NCBI GenBank assembly: GCA_964440655.1
Contig: CAYTTA010000004.1
Location: forward strand, 1-64,000
Source: CAYTTA01 sp964440655
Lineage (GTDB): Bacteria; Bacteroidota; Rhodothermia; Balneolales; Balneolaceae
Reading direction: 5' to 3'
DNA: 64,000 bases
Both the position numbers and the translations under genes were made by a program. The notes below the pieces were generated by a model that was given only the letters and a program-made list of their open reading frames with translations, ran no database searches and was not told where the DNA came from. This document shows positions 1 through 7,722 of this stretch, in pieces. Within the stretch, counting starts at the first letter, position 1, and each line of letters opens with the position of its first letter.

Positions 1-1
1 C

Positions 2-787
2 GAAGTGATACATGTTCCACACTGGTCCTTCACTGAAATGGAAGAGGCTTTCGGCTGGTCGGTGGACCAGTACATTTTTTACGGTGCATATCCCGGTGCC
101 GCACCGCTCATTGAGGACCCGAAGCGGTGGAGGAGTTATATTGTCGATTCCCTCATTGAGACGACCATCTCCCGCGACATCCTGCTGCTTCGGCGGGTCG
201 ACAAACCCGCTCTGCTGCGGCAGCTCTTTGAACTCGGCTGTCGCTATTCGGGTCAGATCCTCTCCTATACCAAGATGCTTGGTCAGCTCCAGGATGCGGG
301 CAACACGACCACTCTGGCCCACTATCTGGAACTTCTGACGGGTGCCGGTATGTTGACCGGCCTCCAAAAATACGCAGGCAGTGCAGCCCGTATACGGGGT
401 TCCAGTCCGAAGCTGCAGGTCTACAACACTGCTCTCATTACGGCGCAAGCCCGGCTCGGGTACACCGAAGCGAGACAGGATGGGAAGCTCTGGGGGCGCC
501 TGGCCGAATCGGCCGTCGGCGCACATCTGGCAAACGGAGCTGCCACCGGGGATTTCGAGCTCTATTATTGGCGTGATCGCAACCGGGAAGTGGATTTTGT
601 GATCCGTCACGGCCGGCAGGTCACAGCCGTCGAGGTGAAATCCGCCAGTCTGCGCGGAGCCCGAAGCGGCCTGCAGGCGTTTGACCAGGCTTTTGGTGAG
701 GTGCGGCTGCTTATGGTAGGAGAAGGTGGGATTCCGGTGGAAGAGTTTTTGAGGAAACCCTCTGAACATTGGGTGAGCCCGCCCTGA
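2..787 (+). CDS. DUF4143-family AAA ATPase, C-terminal part (5' truncated by window edge)
   Basis: The reading frame is already open at base 2, so the N-terminal ATPase half (Walker A and B) lies outside the window. What remains is the typical second half of the AAA ATPase/DUF4143 family: a helical, winged-helix-like segment around SGQILSYTKMLGQL, then a nuclease-fold-like core with YYWRDRNREVDFVI and AVEVKSA, the hallmark of the DUF4143 C-terminus. Family members are usually 380-430 residues and are often scattered singly in genomes. Their cellular role is poorly defined, and some are suggested to take part in toxin-antitoxin-like or DNA-related functions. No neighbour clarifies its job here. 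The family assignment is firm and the function unknown. Confidence 0.8.
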   Translation, partial: EVIHVPHWSFTEMEEAFGWSVDQYIFYGAYPGAAPLIEDPKRWRSYIVDSLIETTISRDILLLRRVDKPALLRQLFELGCRYSGQILSYTKMLGQLQDAGNTTTLAHYLELLTGAGMLTGLQKYAGSAARIRGSSPKLQVYNTALITAQARLGYTEARQDGKLWGRLAESAVGAHLANGAATGDFELYYWRDRNREVDFVIRHGRQVTAVEVKSASLRGARSGLQAFDQAFGEVRLLMVGEGGIPVEEFLRKPSEHWVSPP

Positions 788-816
788 CCTTTTACTCCAT
801 ACAGTGAGTAAATTTG

Positions 817-830
817 CTCAATGCATTGAG
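817..830. promoter_or_regulatory. 14-bp perfect palindrome upstream of arsenate reductase (possible operator)
   Basis: CTCAATGCATTGAG is a perfect inverted repeat 50 bp before the start of the arsenate reductase gene, in an AT-rich spacer that also contains TATACT. Its size and position suit an ArsR-type dimeric repressor site. No arsR gene is visible in the window, so the regulator is a guess. Confidence 0.35.
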
Positions 831-880
831 TATACTACCCATCTCCAAACGGGTACACCCCATCAGAAAGATGTATTACA

Positions 881-1387
881 ATGACAGAAAGAGTTTACAA
901 TATCCTTATCCTCTGCACTGGCAATTCAGCCCGTAGTATCATGGCCGAAGCTCTCATCAACAAAATGGGGGAGGGCCGTTTCCGGGCCTATAGTGCCGGC
1001 AGTAATCCCGCTGGTGAAGTCAATCCCCTGGCTCTCGAAAAGGTGCAGGCGATCAACTACCCGACTGACAACCTGCGTAGCAAAAGTTGGGACGAGTTCG
1101 CCACCTCCGACGCACCGAAGATGGATTTCATCATCACCGTTTGCGACAACGCCGCCGGCGAAGCCTGCCCCGTTTGGCCCGGTGAGCCTGTCTCGGGTCA
1201 TTGGGAGTTTGAAGACCCTGCCGCCGTTCAAGGCACCGACGAAGAGAAACGTCATGCCTTTGACAAGGTTTTTCGGCTCATGATGAAACGTGTCCGGAAG
1301 TTTGTGAGCCTTCCCATTAACAGCCTCGATCAGGCGGCCATCAGGCGCGAGCTGATGAACATCGGCAAGATCGAATTGGCGGAATGA
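881..1387 (+). CDS. arsC: Arsenate reductase, thioredoxin-coupled (low-molecular-weight phosphatase fold)
   Basis: The 168-residue product belongs to the low-molecular-weight protein tyrosine phosphatase superfamily. The phosphate-binding loop CTGNSARS (Cys12 to Arg18) opens the protein. Two more cysteines, Cys88 and Cys96 in the VCDNAAGEACPVWPG segment, match the Cys relay that lets thioredoxin-dependent ArsC enzymes reduce arsenate to arsenite. Tyrosine phosphatases of this fold lack that second pair, which favours ArsC. The family is normally 130-170 residues, so it looks complete. No efflux gene (arsB/acr3) or arsR is adjacent, so it appears to be a lone reductase gene. The start ATG follows an AT-rich spacer with a palindrome at 817-830. 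Confidence 0.85.
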   Translation: MTERVYNILILCTGNSARSIMAEALINKMGEGRFRAYSAGSNPAGEVNPLALEKVQAINYPTDNLRSKSWDEFATSDAPKMDFIITVCDNAAGEACPVWPGEPVSGHWEFEDPAAVQGTDEEKRHAFDKVFRLMMKRVRKFVSLPINSLDQAAIRRELMNIGKIELAE

Positions 1388-1497
1388 GCGTGGCCTCACC
1401 CTTGCTCAGGAGTGGCCTGGATCCGAGAGTCACTACCGGTCGAGCCCTTTCCATCAGGTAGTACGGATCTGATGGCTCGGCATTCGTATTTCAACTG

Positions 1498-3048
1498 TCA
1501 CTCCCACTCAATCGTGGCAGGCGGCTTGGAGCTGATGTCGTAGACCACCCGGTTGATGCCCCGCACCTCGTTGATGATCCGGTTGGAGACCTCGGCCAGG
1601 AAGTCGTAGGGGAGGTGGGCCCAGTCGGCGGTCATCCCGTCCACGCTGGTCACCGCTCTCAGGGCGGCGGTATATTCATAGGTCCTCTCATCACCCATCA
1701 CCCCGACAGAGCGTACCGGCAGCAGCACGACCAGGGATTGCCACACCTTGTCGTAGAGCCCGTGCTCCTTCAGGGCCTGGACGAAAATGGCATCGGCCTC
1801 CCGCAGAAGTTCGAGTTTCTCCCGGGTGATCTCCCCGAGCACGCGGATCCCGAGCCCCGGCCCCGGGAAGGGATGCCGGTTGATGAAATGATCCGGAATG
1901 CCCAGCTCACGCCCCACGGCGCGAACCTCATCCTTGAAAAGCTCCCGGACCGGTTCGATCAGCTTCAGGTTCATCTTCTCCGGCAGTCCGCCCACGTTGT
2001 GGTGGGATTTGATGGTGGCCGACGGCCCCTTGAAGGAGACACTCTCGATCACATCGGGATAGAGGGTGCCCTGCGCCAGATAGCGGAAGGATCTGTCATC
2101 GCCGATCGTCTCCTCAAAGACATCGATAAAGGCGTTCCCGATGATCTTCCGCTTGGCCTCGGGATCGGTCACACCCTTCAGCCGCTCCAGAAAGAGATCC
2201 GATGCATCGACCCCTTTCACCGGAAGATGGAGCGTCTCCGTATAGGTGTTCAGCACATTCTGATATTCATTCTTCCGGAGCAGTCCGTTGTCGACAAAAA
2301 CGCACTGCAGCTGGTCGCCGATCGCCTTGTGGATCAGCGTGGCCACCACGGTGGAGTCCACGCCGCCGGAGAGGGCGCAGAGCACGCGGTCCGATCCCAC
2401 TCTCTCGCGGATCATCTCGATCTCCGTCTCGATAAAGGAGGCAGGGGTCCAGGAGCCGTTGCAGCCGCAGATCTTCTTGACAAAGTTCTCGAGAATCGTG
2501 TTCCCCGCCTCGGTGTGGACCACCTCGGGGTGGAACTGCACGCCGTAGATCGGCTTCTCCTGGTGGCGGATGGCGGCGACCGGGGCGTTCTCCGTCCGGG
2601 CGATCACCTCATATCCATCCGGGATGGTCTCGATCTGGTCACCGTGGCTCATCCAGACCACCGACTGGTCGGGAACTCCCTTGAAGAGGGGAGAGGGCTG
2701 GCCGATCTGCAGGCGCGCACGTCCGAACTCCCGTTTCTCCGCCCGCGCCACGCTTCCAGGCCGGACTGTATGGGCCAGGGCCTGAAGTCCGTAGCAGACC
2801 CCAAGAAGAGGTTTTTCCCAGGAGAGAAGCTCCGGATCGATGGTCGGAGCCTCGGGATCGTAGACACTCATCGGCCCCCCGGAGAGGACAATCCCGTCGG
2901 GCGGGAAGTTGCGGAAGGCCGAAAAATCGGCGTTCCAGGGGTGAATCTCACAGTAGACGTGCAGTTCCCGGATGCGCCGGGCGATCAGTTGCGTGTATTG
3001 CGAACCGAAATCAACAATCAGAATCCATTCATCATGGAATTTTTTCAT
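1498..3048 (-). CDS. guaA: GMP synthase (glutamine-hydrolysing)
   Basis: The enzyme converts XMP to GMP using ATP and glutamine, the last step of de novo GMP synthesis in the cytoplasm. The 516-residue protein has the expected order. A class I glutamine amidotransferase domain comes first, with nucleophile Cys85 in LLGVCYGLQAL and the catalytic His in GVQFHPEVVH. The ATP pyrophosphatase domain follows, with the P-loop SGGVDST. A C-terminal dimerisation domain ends in the conserved KPPATIEWE. Length matches the family (about 510-525). It is convergent with arsC and separated from gcvH by about 160 bp, so it is probably transcribed alone. The spacer upstream contains two near-identical copies of CCCGTTTGTCC. 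Confidence 0.97.
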   Translation of the reverse strand: MKKFHDEWILIVDFGSQYTQLIARRIRELHVYCEIHPWNADFSAFRNFPPDGIVLSGGPMSVYDPEAPTIDPELLSWEKPLLGVCYGLQALAHTVRPGSVARAEKREFGRARLQIGQPSPLFKGVPDQSVVWMSHGDQIETIPDGYEVIARTENAPVAAIRHQEKPIYGVQFHPEVVHTEAGNTILENFVKKICGCNGSWTPASFIETEIEMIRERVGSDRVLCALSGGVDSTVVATLIHKAIGDQLQCVFVDNGLLRKNEYQNVLNTYTETLHLPVKGVDASDLFLERLKGVTDPEAKRKIIGNAFIDVFEETIGDDRSFRYLAQGTLYPDVIESVSFKGPSATIKSHHNVGGLPEKMNLKLIEPVRELFKDEVRAVGRELGIPDHFINRHPFPGPGLGIRVLGEITREKLELLREADAIFVQALKEHGLYDKVWQSLVVLLPVRSVGVMGDERTYEYTAALRAVTSVDGMTADWAHLPYDFLAEVSNRIINEVRGINRVVYDISSKPPATIEWE

Positions 3049-3209
3049 GCAGTCAGGGCAACTGGTGTTAATCCGTAATTATCTGCTTCAACTACTCGGG
3101 CCCGTTTGTCCGGTCCCGTTTGTCCAGGGCTTTGTCAGTTTGTCCGTGGCTTTTCCGCGGCTTGTGCGGACCCCAATCATTCTGGCCCGAATTCCCGCGG
3201 CAACGGGTC

Positions 3210-3590
3210 CTAATCCGTAATCTCCCGGTACTCGTCGGCCGTGAGAAGCTCCCCGATCTGTCCGGGATCGGAAACGGAGATCCGGATAAGCCACCCCTCC
3301 CCGTAGGGATCGCTGTTTATCAGCTCGGGCTCCGCTTCCAGTTTTTCATTCACTTCCAGAATGGTTCCATCCACCGGCAGGAAGAGCTCCGATACCGTCT
3401 TCACCGCTTCCACGGTACCGAAAATATCATCCTGTTTCAGGGAGGTGTCGACCGGTTCCAGCTCCACGAAGACGATGTCTCCCAGTTCCCCCTGGGCAAA
3501 ATCGGTGATTCCGATCGTGGCGGTTCCGTCTCCTTCGTCCCGGATCCATTCATGTTCGCGGGTGTATCGGAGTTCTTCTGGCAGGTTCAT
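3210..3590 (-). CDS. gcvH: Glycine cleavage system H protein
   Basis: The 126-residue lipoyl carrier shuttles the aminomethyl group between the P, T and L proteins of the glycine cleavage complex. The N-terminus LRYTREHEWIR is typical. The lipoylation site is Lys64 in GTVEAVKTVSELF, and NSDPYGEGWLIRI is the usual late motif. Length is normal (about 125-130). The gcvP and gcvT genes are not in the window, so the H gene stands apart from the rest of its complex, which is common. It lies about 30 bp downstream of accC on the same strand and could be the distal gene of the efp-accB-accC operon. Confidence 0.95.
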   Translation of the reverse strand: MNLPEELRYTREHEWIRDEGDGTATIGITDFAQGELGDIVFVELEPVDTSLKQDDIFGTVEAVKTVSELFLPVDGTILEVNEKLEAEPELINSDPYGEGWLIRISVSDPGQIGELLTADEYREITD

Positions 3591-3620
3591 GGCGTGAGGG
3601 TTCGTGCAGGGTTGAGGTCG

Positions 3621-4973
3621 TTAGGACTCGGGAGGCTCGTAGCGGAACTGCCTCTCGAGATAGTGGGTGTTGAAGCGGCCTTTCCTGAAATTCTCATCAT
3701 CCATCAGCTGGAGATGATAGGGAATGGTGGTTTTGACCCCTTCGATGATAAACTCCTCAAGTGCCCTCTTCATTCGGCGGATCGCCCCTTCCCGGGTGGG
3801 TGCGCTCACGATGAGCTTAGCGATCATCGAATCGTAGTGGGGGGGAATCTTGTAGCCGGAATAGACGTGGGTGTCGATCCGGACGCTGTGTCCCCCCGGA
3901 GGGTGAAAGACCGTGATGGTACCGGCAGAGGGGCGGAAGTTGTGCTCCGGATCCTCTGCGTTGATCCGGCACTCGATGGCGTGTCCTCTCATCTTGAGGG
4001 GCTTGATCGCAAGCTCCTGTCCGGCCGCCACGCGGATCTGTTCGGCCACCAGGTCGTAGTTGGTCACCTCTTCGGTAACGGGATGCTCCACCTGGATCCG
4101 GGTGTTCATCTCCATGAAATAGAAGTTGTGATCCTTGTCGACCAGAAACTCGATCGTTCCCGCGCCTTCATAGCCGATCGCCTGTGCGGCCTTTACCGCC
4201 GCCTCGCCCATCCTCTCCCGCAGTTCGGGGGTCATGATCGGGGAGGGGGCCTCTTCCAGAAGCTTCTGGTTGCGCCGCTGCAGGGAGCACTCACGCTCGC
4301 CCAGGTGAATCACATTGCCATGCTGATCCCCGACTACCTGGATCTCGATGTGACGGGGATTCTCCACAAACTTTTCGATGTAGACGGCATCGTTGTTGAA
4401 GGCGCTACCCGCCTCGTTCCGGCAGGTATCGAACGCCTGCTGCAGCTTCTCCTCCTCACGGACAATCCGCATCCCGCGTCCGCCTCCGCCGGCCGATGCC
4501 TTGATGATGACCGGATAGCCGATCTCGCGGCAGATTTTCCTGGCCGTCTCGAAATCATCCACCACACCGTCCGATCCCGGTACCACCGGCACGCCGTGAG
4601 CAATCATCGTCGCCTTGGCTGTCGCCTTGTCTCCCATGGTGGAGATCATCTCCGGGGTGGGGCCGATGAATTTGATGTCGTGCTCCTGGCAGATGCGGGA
4701 AAACTCCGCGTTCTCGGCCAGGAAACCATATCCCGGATGGATCGCCTCGGCGTTGGTGATCTCGGCGGCCGAAAGAATGGCCGGAATCTTCAGGTAGCTC
4801 TCTCTGCCGGGGGCGGGTCCGATGCAGACCGCCTCGTCGGCAAACTTCACATGTAGACTGTCCTGGTCGGCCGTCGAGTAGACAGCGACCGTCTTGATCC
4901 CCATCTCCTTGCAGGACCGGATGATCCGGAGGGCGATCTCGCCGCGGTTGGCGATCAGTATCTTGTTGAACAT
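3621..4973 (-). CDS. accC: Biotin carboxylase subunit of acetyl-CoA carboxylase
   Basis: This ATP-grasp enzyme carboxylates the biotin carried by AccB, the first half-reaction in malonyl-CoA synthesis for fatty acids. The 450-residue protein begins MFNKILIANRGEIALRI, carries the glycine-rich ATP loop GGGGRGMRIV, the EKFVENPRHIEIQV segment, and the active-site region EMNTRIQVEHPVTE. Length matches the stand-alone AccC family (about 445-455). It follows accB by 12 bp, the classic accBC arrangement, with efp upstream. The accA and accD genes are not in the window. Confidence 0.97.
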   Translation of the reverse strand: MFNKILIANRGEIALRIIRSCKEMGIKTVAVYSTADQDSLHVKFADEAVCIGPAPGRESYLKIPAILSAAEITNAEAIHPGYGFLAENAEFSRICQEHDIKFIGPTPEMISTMGDKATAKATMIAHGVPVVPGSDGVVDDFETARKICREIGYPVIIKASAGGGGRGMRIVREEEKLQQAFDTCRNEAGSAFNNDAVYIEKFVENPRHIEIQVVGDQHGNVIHLGERECSLQRRNQKLLEEAPSPIMTPELRERMGEAAVKAAQAIGYEGAGTIEFLVDKDHNFYFMEMNTRIQVEHPVTEEVTNYDLVAEQIRVAAGQELAIKPLKMRGHAIECRINAEDPEHNFRPSAGTITVFHPPGGHSVRIDTHVYSGYKIPPHYDSMIAKLIVSAPTREGAIRRMKRALEEFIIEGVKTTIPYHLQLMDDENFRKGRFNTHYLERQFRYEPPES

Positions 4974-4985
4974 ACTGCTGCGGCG

Positions 4986-5477
4986 TTAATCCTTTTTGAT
5001 GACGAAAAGCGGCTGGTCAAATTCTACTGGCTGTGAGTCGGAGACCAGGATCTTCTGAACGGTCCCGGAGAACTCCGCTTCGATTTCGTTCATGATCTTC
5101 ATCGCTTCGATGATGCAGAGGGTGGCTCCCTTTTCAACGTGATCGCCCACCTCGACAAAGGCGGGGGATTCGGGGGAGGGGGAGCGGTAGAAGGTTCCCA
5201 CAATGGGGGAGCGTACAACCTCTCCATCCTCCGCTGCAGCGGGGGCTGCCGCCGGCGAATCGGCAGCCGGTGCGGGCTGGGGTGCCGGATTGGGAGTTTC
5301 AGGCATCGGAGCGCTCACGGGAGGAACCTGATAGTGAAGCCAGGCTGCCTCGGGAGGCACGGCCGGTTCGGCCTTCTTTTTGATGCTAATCTTGAAATCT
5401 CCCTCCTCGATCGATACCTCGTCAACTTCGCTTTTGCTGATCAGATCGAGCAGGTTCTTAATCAGTTTTAAATCCAT
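4986..5477 (-). CDS. accB: Biotin carboxyl carrier protein of acetyl-CoA carboxylase
   Basis: AccB carries the biotin that AccC carboxylates. The protein has an N-terminal helical segment (MDLKLIKNLLDLISK), a Pro/Ala-rich flexible linker at about residues 45-85, and a C-terminal biotinyl domain with the acceptor Lys127 in EAMKIMNE. From the ATG at 5477 it is 163 residues, normal for the family. This ATG is preferred over the GTG at 5486 because a GAGGA ribosome-binding sequence sits just upstream of it and the GTG would overlap the efp stop. It is 5 bp downstream of efp and 12 bp upstream of accC, so the three genes form one transcription unit. Confidence 0.95.
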   Translation of the reverse strand: MDLKLIKNLLDLISKSEVDEVSIEEGDFKISIKKKAEPAVPPEAAWLHYQVPPVSAPMPETPNPAPQPAPAADSPAAAPAAAEDGEVVRSPIVGTFYRSPSPESPAFVEVGDHVEKGATLCIIEAMKIMNEIEAEFSGTVQKILVSDSQPVEFDQPLFVIKKD

Positions 5478-5482
5478 GTTCC

Positions 5483-6058
5483 TCACTTAGTGTTCACGCG
5501 CTCAACGTAATCACCCGTTCGGGTGTCCACCTTGATCTCGTCGCCTTCATTGATAAACAGTGGCACCTGGACAACAGCTCCCGATGCGATGGTGGCCGGC
5601 TTGCTGCCTCCCTGGGCGGTATCGCCCCGCACTCCGGGATCGGTCTGGGTCACCGTGGTCACAATATGGTTGGGCGGTTCTGCATAGAGTACACGGTCGT
5701 TGTCCGCATCGACCACCAGGGTGCAGATCTCTCCGTCGGAGATGAAGTCCGCTCTTTCAACCCGTGAACGCTCCAGAGGAATCTGCTCATAGGTTTCCTG
5801 ATGCATGAAGTAGTAGAGATCTCCGTCTGTATAGAGAAACTGTCCATCATGGGTTTCGATCCGCACCGACTCCACATTTTCTCCGGCACGGAAGGTTTTG
5901 TCGATGGTCTTGTCGTTCTCGACCCCTTTGAGACGGGTCCGGACAAATGCGCCCCCTTTTCCGGGCTTTACATGTTGGAACTCAATGATCGTGTAGATTT
6001 CGCCGTCCAGAAGAATGTTCAGGCCGGGGCGAAAATAGGATGTGTCTATCTTAGCCAT
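5483..6058 (-). CDS. efp: Translation elongation factor P
   Basis: EF-P binds between the P and E sites of the ribosome and relieves stalling at polyproline. From the ATG at 6058 the protein is 191 residues, beginning MAKIDTSYFRPG, the standard length. The longer upstream reading (to 6172) adds 38 residues without homology to the family and is rejected. The modifiable Lys is Lys34 in VKPGKGGAF. The KOW-like N-domain and two OB domains follow, ending with DTRTGDYVERV. It leads the efp-accB-accC operon, a pairing seen in several bacteria. No EpmA or EpmB modification gene is in the window. Confidence 0.96.
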   Translation of the reverse strand: MAKIDTSYFRPGLNILLDGEIYTIIEFQHVKPGKGGAFVRTRLKGVENDKTIDKTFRAGENVESVRIETHDGQFLYTDGDLYYFMHQETYEQIPLERSRVERADFISDGEICTLVVDADNDRVLYAEPPNHIVTTVTQTDPGVRGDTAQGGSKPATIASGAVVQVPLFINEGDEIKVDTRTGDYVERVNTK

Positions 6059-6279
6059 AGAGGTGAATTTCGATTGGACCAGAAAATATGGCCATCCGTG
6101 TTGTTTAACAAACAAAATCATTCCGCCAGGCGGGGTTGCGCCTGCCGGCAAGAAGAGGTTGCGGGCTTGCATTTAAGAGGCCCGTTTTCAGCGGGGCTCC
6201 ATGATTCAGCAGCCATCCGGGGTTTTTCCCGGAGATTCCGGATCGGATGAAGGTTTTCATTCAGAGGGGATCGGGCGGG

Positions 6280-7644
6280 TCAGGAGAATGCGTTGAAAAG
6301 GGTGGTAAGCAGGACCAGCGCGATCAGGACCGGAGAGACGAACCGGATGAAAAAGACCCAGAGAGAGCGGGACCAGTGACTCTCAAAGCTTTCAAATCCT
6401 TCTCCGATCTCCAGCAGGGCATTCTCCGTCTTCCAGAACCAGACCAGAAAGAGGCAGATCATCAGTCCGCCGAGCGGAAGACCGATCTCGTTGAAGATCA
6501 GGACAAGCAGATCGATCAGCCCGATATCGAAAGAGACCAGAACGGAGACCAGAGAGATCACACCGCCGAGGATCCAGGCTGCTTTTTTCCGGCGTACTCC
6601 ATGCTCGTCGATCAGCCAGGAGACCGGCACCTCCAGAAGGGAGATGGTGGAGGTGAGGGCGGCCAGACTCAAAAGGAGAAAGAAGCCGAAGCCGACCACC
6701 AGCCCCATGAACCCGCCCAGCTGATGGAACAGTGCAGGCAGAACGTCGAAGACCAGCGTCGCACTGGAGATCAGATCCCCCTCCTCATTAAAAATCTCGA
6801 TCCCCCCGTGCTGGGCGACAAACATGGTGGGAATGACCAGCAGCCCAGCCAGAAAGGCAACGCAGGTGTCCATTCCGGTTACCCAGGCCGCCGACTCCAT
6901 CAGGTTCTCGTTGCGGTTCAGATAGGAGCCGTAGGTGATCAGGCACCCCATACCAAGCGAGAGGGAGAAGAAGGACTGGCCCAGTGCCGACAGAACCATC
7001 TCCATGTTCAGTGTGGAGAAATCGGGTTTCAGATACATGACCAGCCCGTCCCGGCTTCCCTCCAGCGTGAGCATATAGATGATGAGAAGAACCAGTAAGA
7101 AAAGAAGGGAGGGCATCAAGAACTTGGTGGCCCGTTCAATTCCCTGGCTCACACCACCGGTAATCACCAGAACGGTACCAATCATGAAAAGCAGGGAGAA
7201 AACCGCGTTTTTGGGGCCGTTGCCCAGGTCGTAGAAGAGGGCGGTCCAGCTCTCCAGCCCCAGAAAACGACAGACCTCGCCGACGGCATAGGAGAGAGTC
7301 CAGCCGGCGATCACCAGGTAGAAGGCAAGGATCATCACCCCGCAGATCACTCCCCAGACCCCGATGAGCGGAACCACCGGATTGCCCCGTGAGAGGCTGC
7401 GGAATGCCCCGACCGGATTCTTCTGGGTTCTGCGGCCGATGGTCAGCTCGGCGACCATGACCGGAAAACCGATCGCCAGAATGCAGAGAAGATAGACCAG
7501 AATGAAGGTCGCCCCGCCGTTGTCGGCCGCCTGGGTGGGAAAGCCCCAGAAGTTGCCGAGTCCGACGGCCGATCCGGCTGCCGCCAGGATGAATCCAAGT
7601 TTGCTGTTCCAGGTTCCCCGGTTGGTCGAGTCGGTCGTTGCCAA
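6280..7644 (-). CDS. Sodium-dependent transporter, neurotransmitter:sodium symporter (SNF) family
   Basis: This integral membrane protein of 454 residues has about eleven hydrophobic segments. It resembles bacterial NSS transporters of the LeuT/MhsT/Tyt1 type, which take up amino acids with Na+. The N-terminus WNSKLGFILAAAGSAVGLGN is the family signature covering TM1 and its unwound Na+/substrate site. TM6-TM8 segments such as SFFSLSLGMGCLITYGSY also fit. Length is normal for the bacterial eleven-TM subgroup (about 440-510). The substrate cannot be told from sequence alone, though an amino acid is likely. It is transcribed separately from efp (221 bp away); the pullulanase-like gene lies downstream on the same strand. 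Confidence 0.92.
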   Translation of the reverse strand: MATTDSTNRGTWNSKLGFILAAAGSAVGLGNFWGFPTQAADNGGATFILVYLLCILAIGFPVMVAELTIGRRTQKNPVGAFRSLSRGNPVVPLIGVWGVICGVMILAFYLVIAGWTLSYAVGEVCRFLGLESWTALFYDLGNGPKNAVFSLLFMIGTVLVITGGVSQGIERATKFLMPSLLFLLVLLIIYMLTLEGSRDGLVMYLKPDFSTLNMEMVLSALGQSFFSLSLGMGCLITYGSYLNRNENLMESAAWVTGMDTCVAFLAGLLVIPTMFVAQHGGIEIFNEEGDLISSATLVFDVLPALFHQLGGFMGLVVGFGFFLLLSLAALTSTISLLEVPVSWLIDEHGVRRKKAAWILGGVISLVSVLVSFDIGLIDLLVLIFNEIGLPLGGLMICLFLVWFWKTENALLEIGEGFESFESHWSRSLWVFFIRFVSPVLIALVLLTTLFNAFS

Positions 7645-7722
7645 AGCAGGTGGGTTTAAAGCAGGTCGGTTTGATGAGCTAAATATGCGTTGATCGGGCC
7701 GGACGAAGCAAATGAAATCTTG

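Noticed and set aside
3088..3294. Short open frame opposite gcvH and guaA spacer
   Set aside because: It is shadow coding over the gcvH end and a TTTGTCC repeat spacer; no family features and no ribosome-binding site.
3621..5477. Large plus-strand frames opposite accB and accC
   Set aside because: Complementary shadow of a high-GC coding region; the minus-strand proteins are clearly the conserved ones. The same applies to long plus-strand frames opposite infB, nusA and the ABC exporter.
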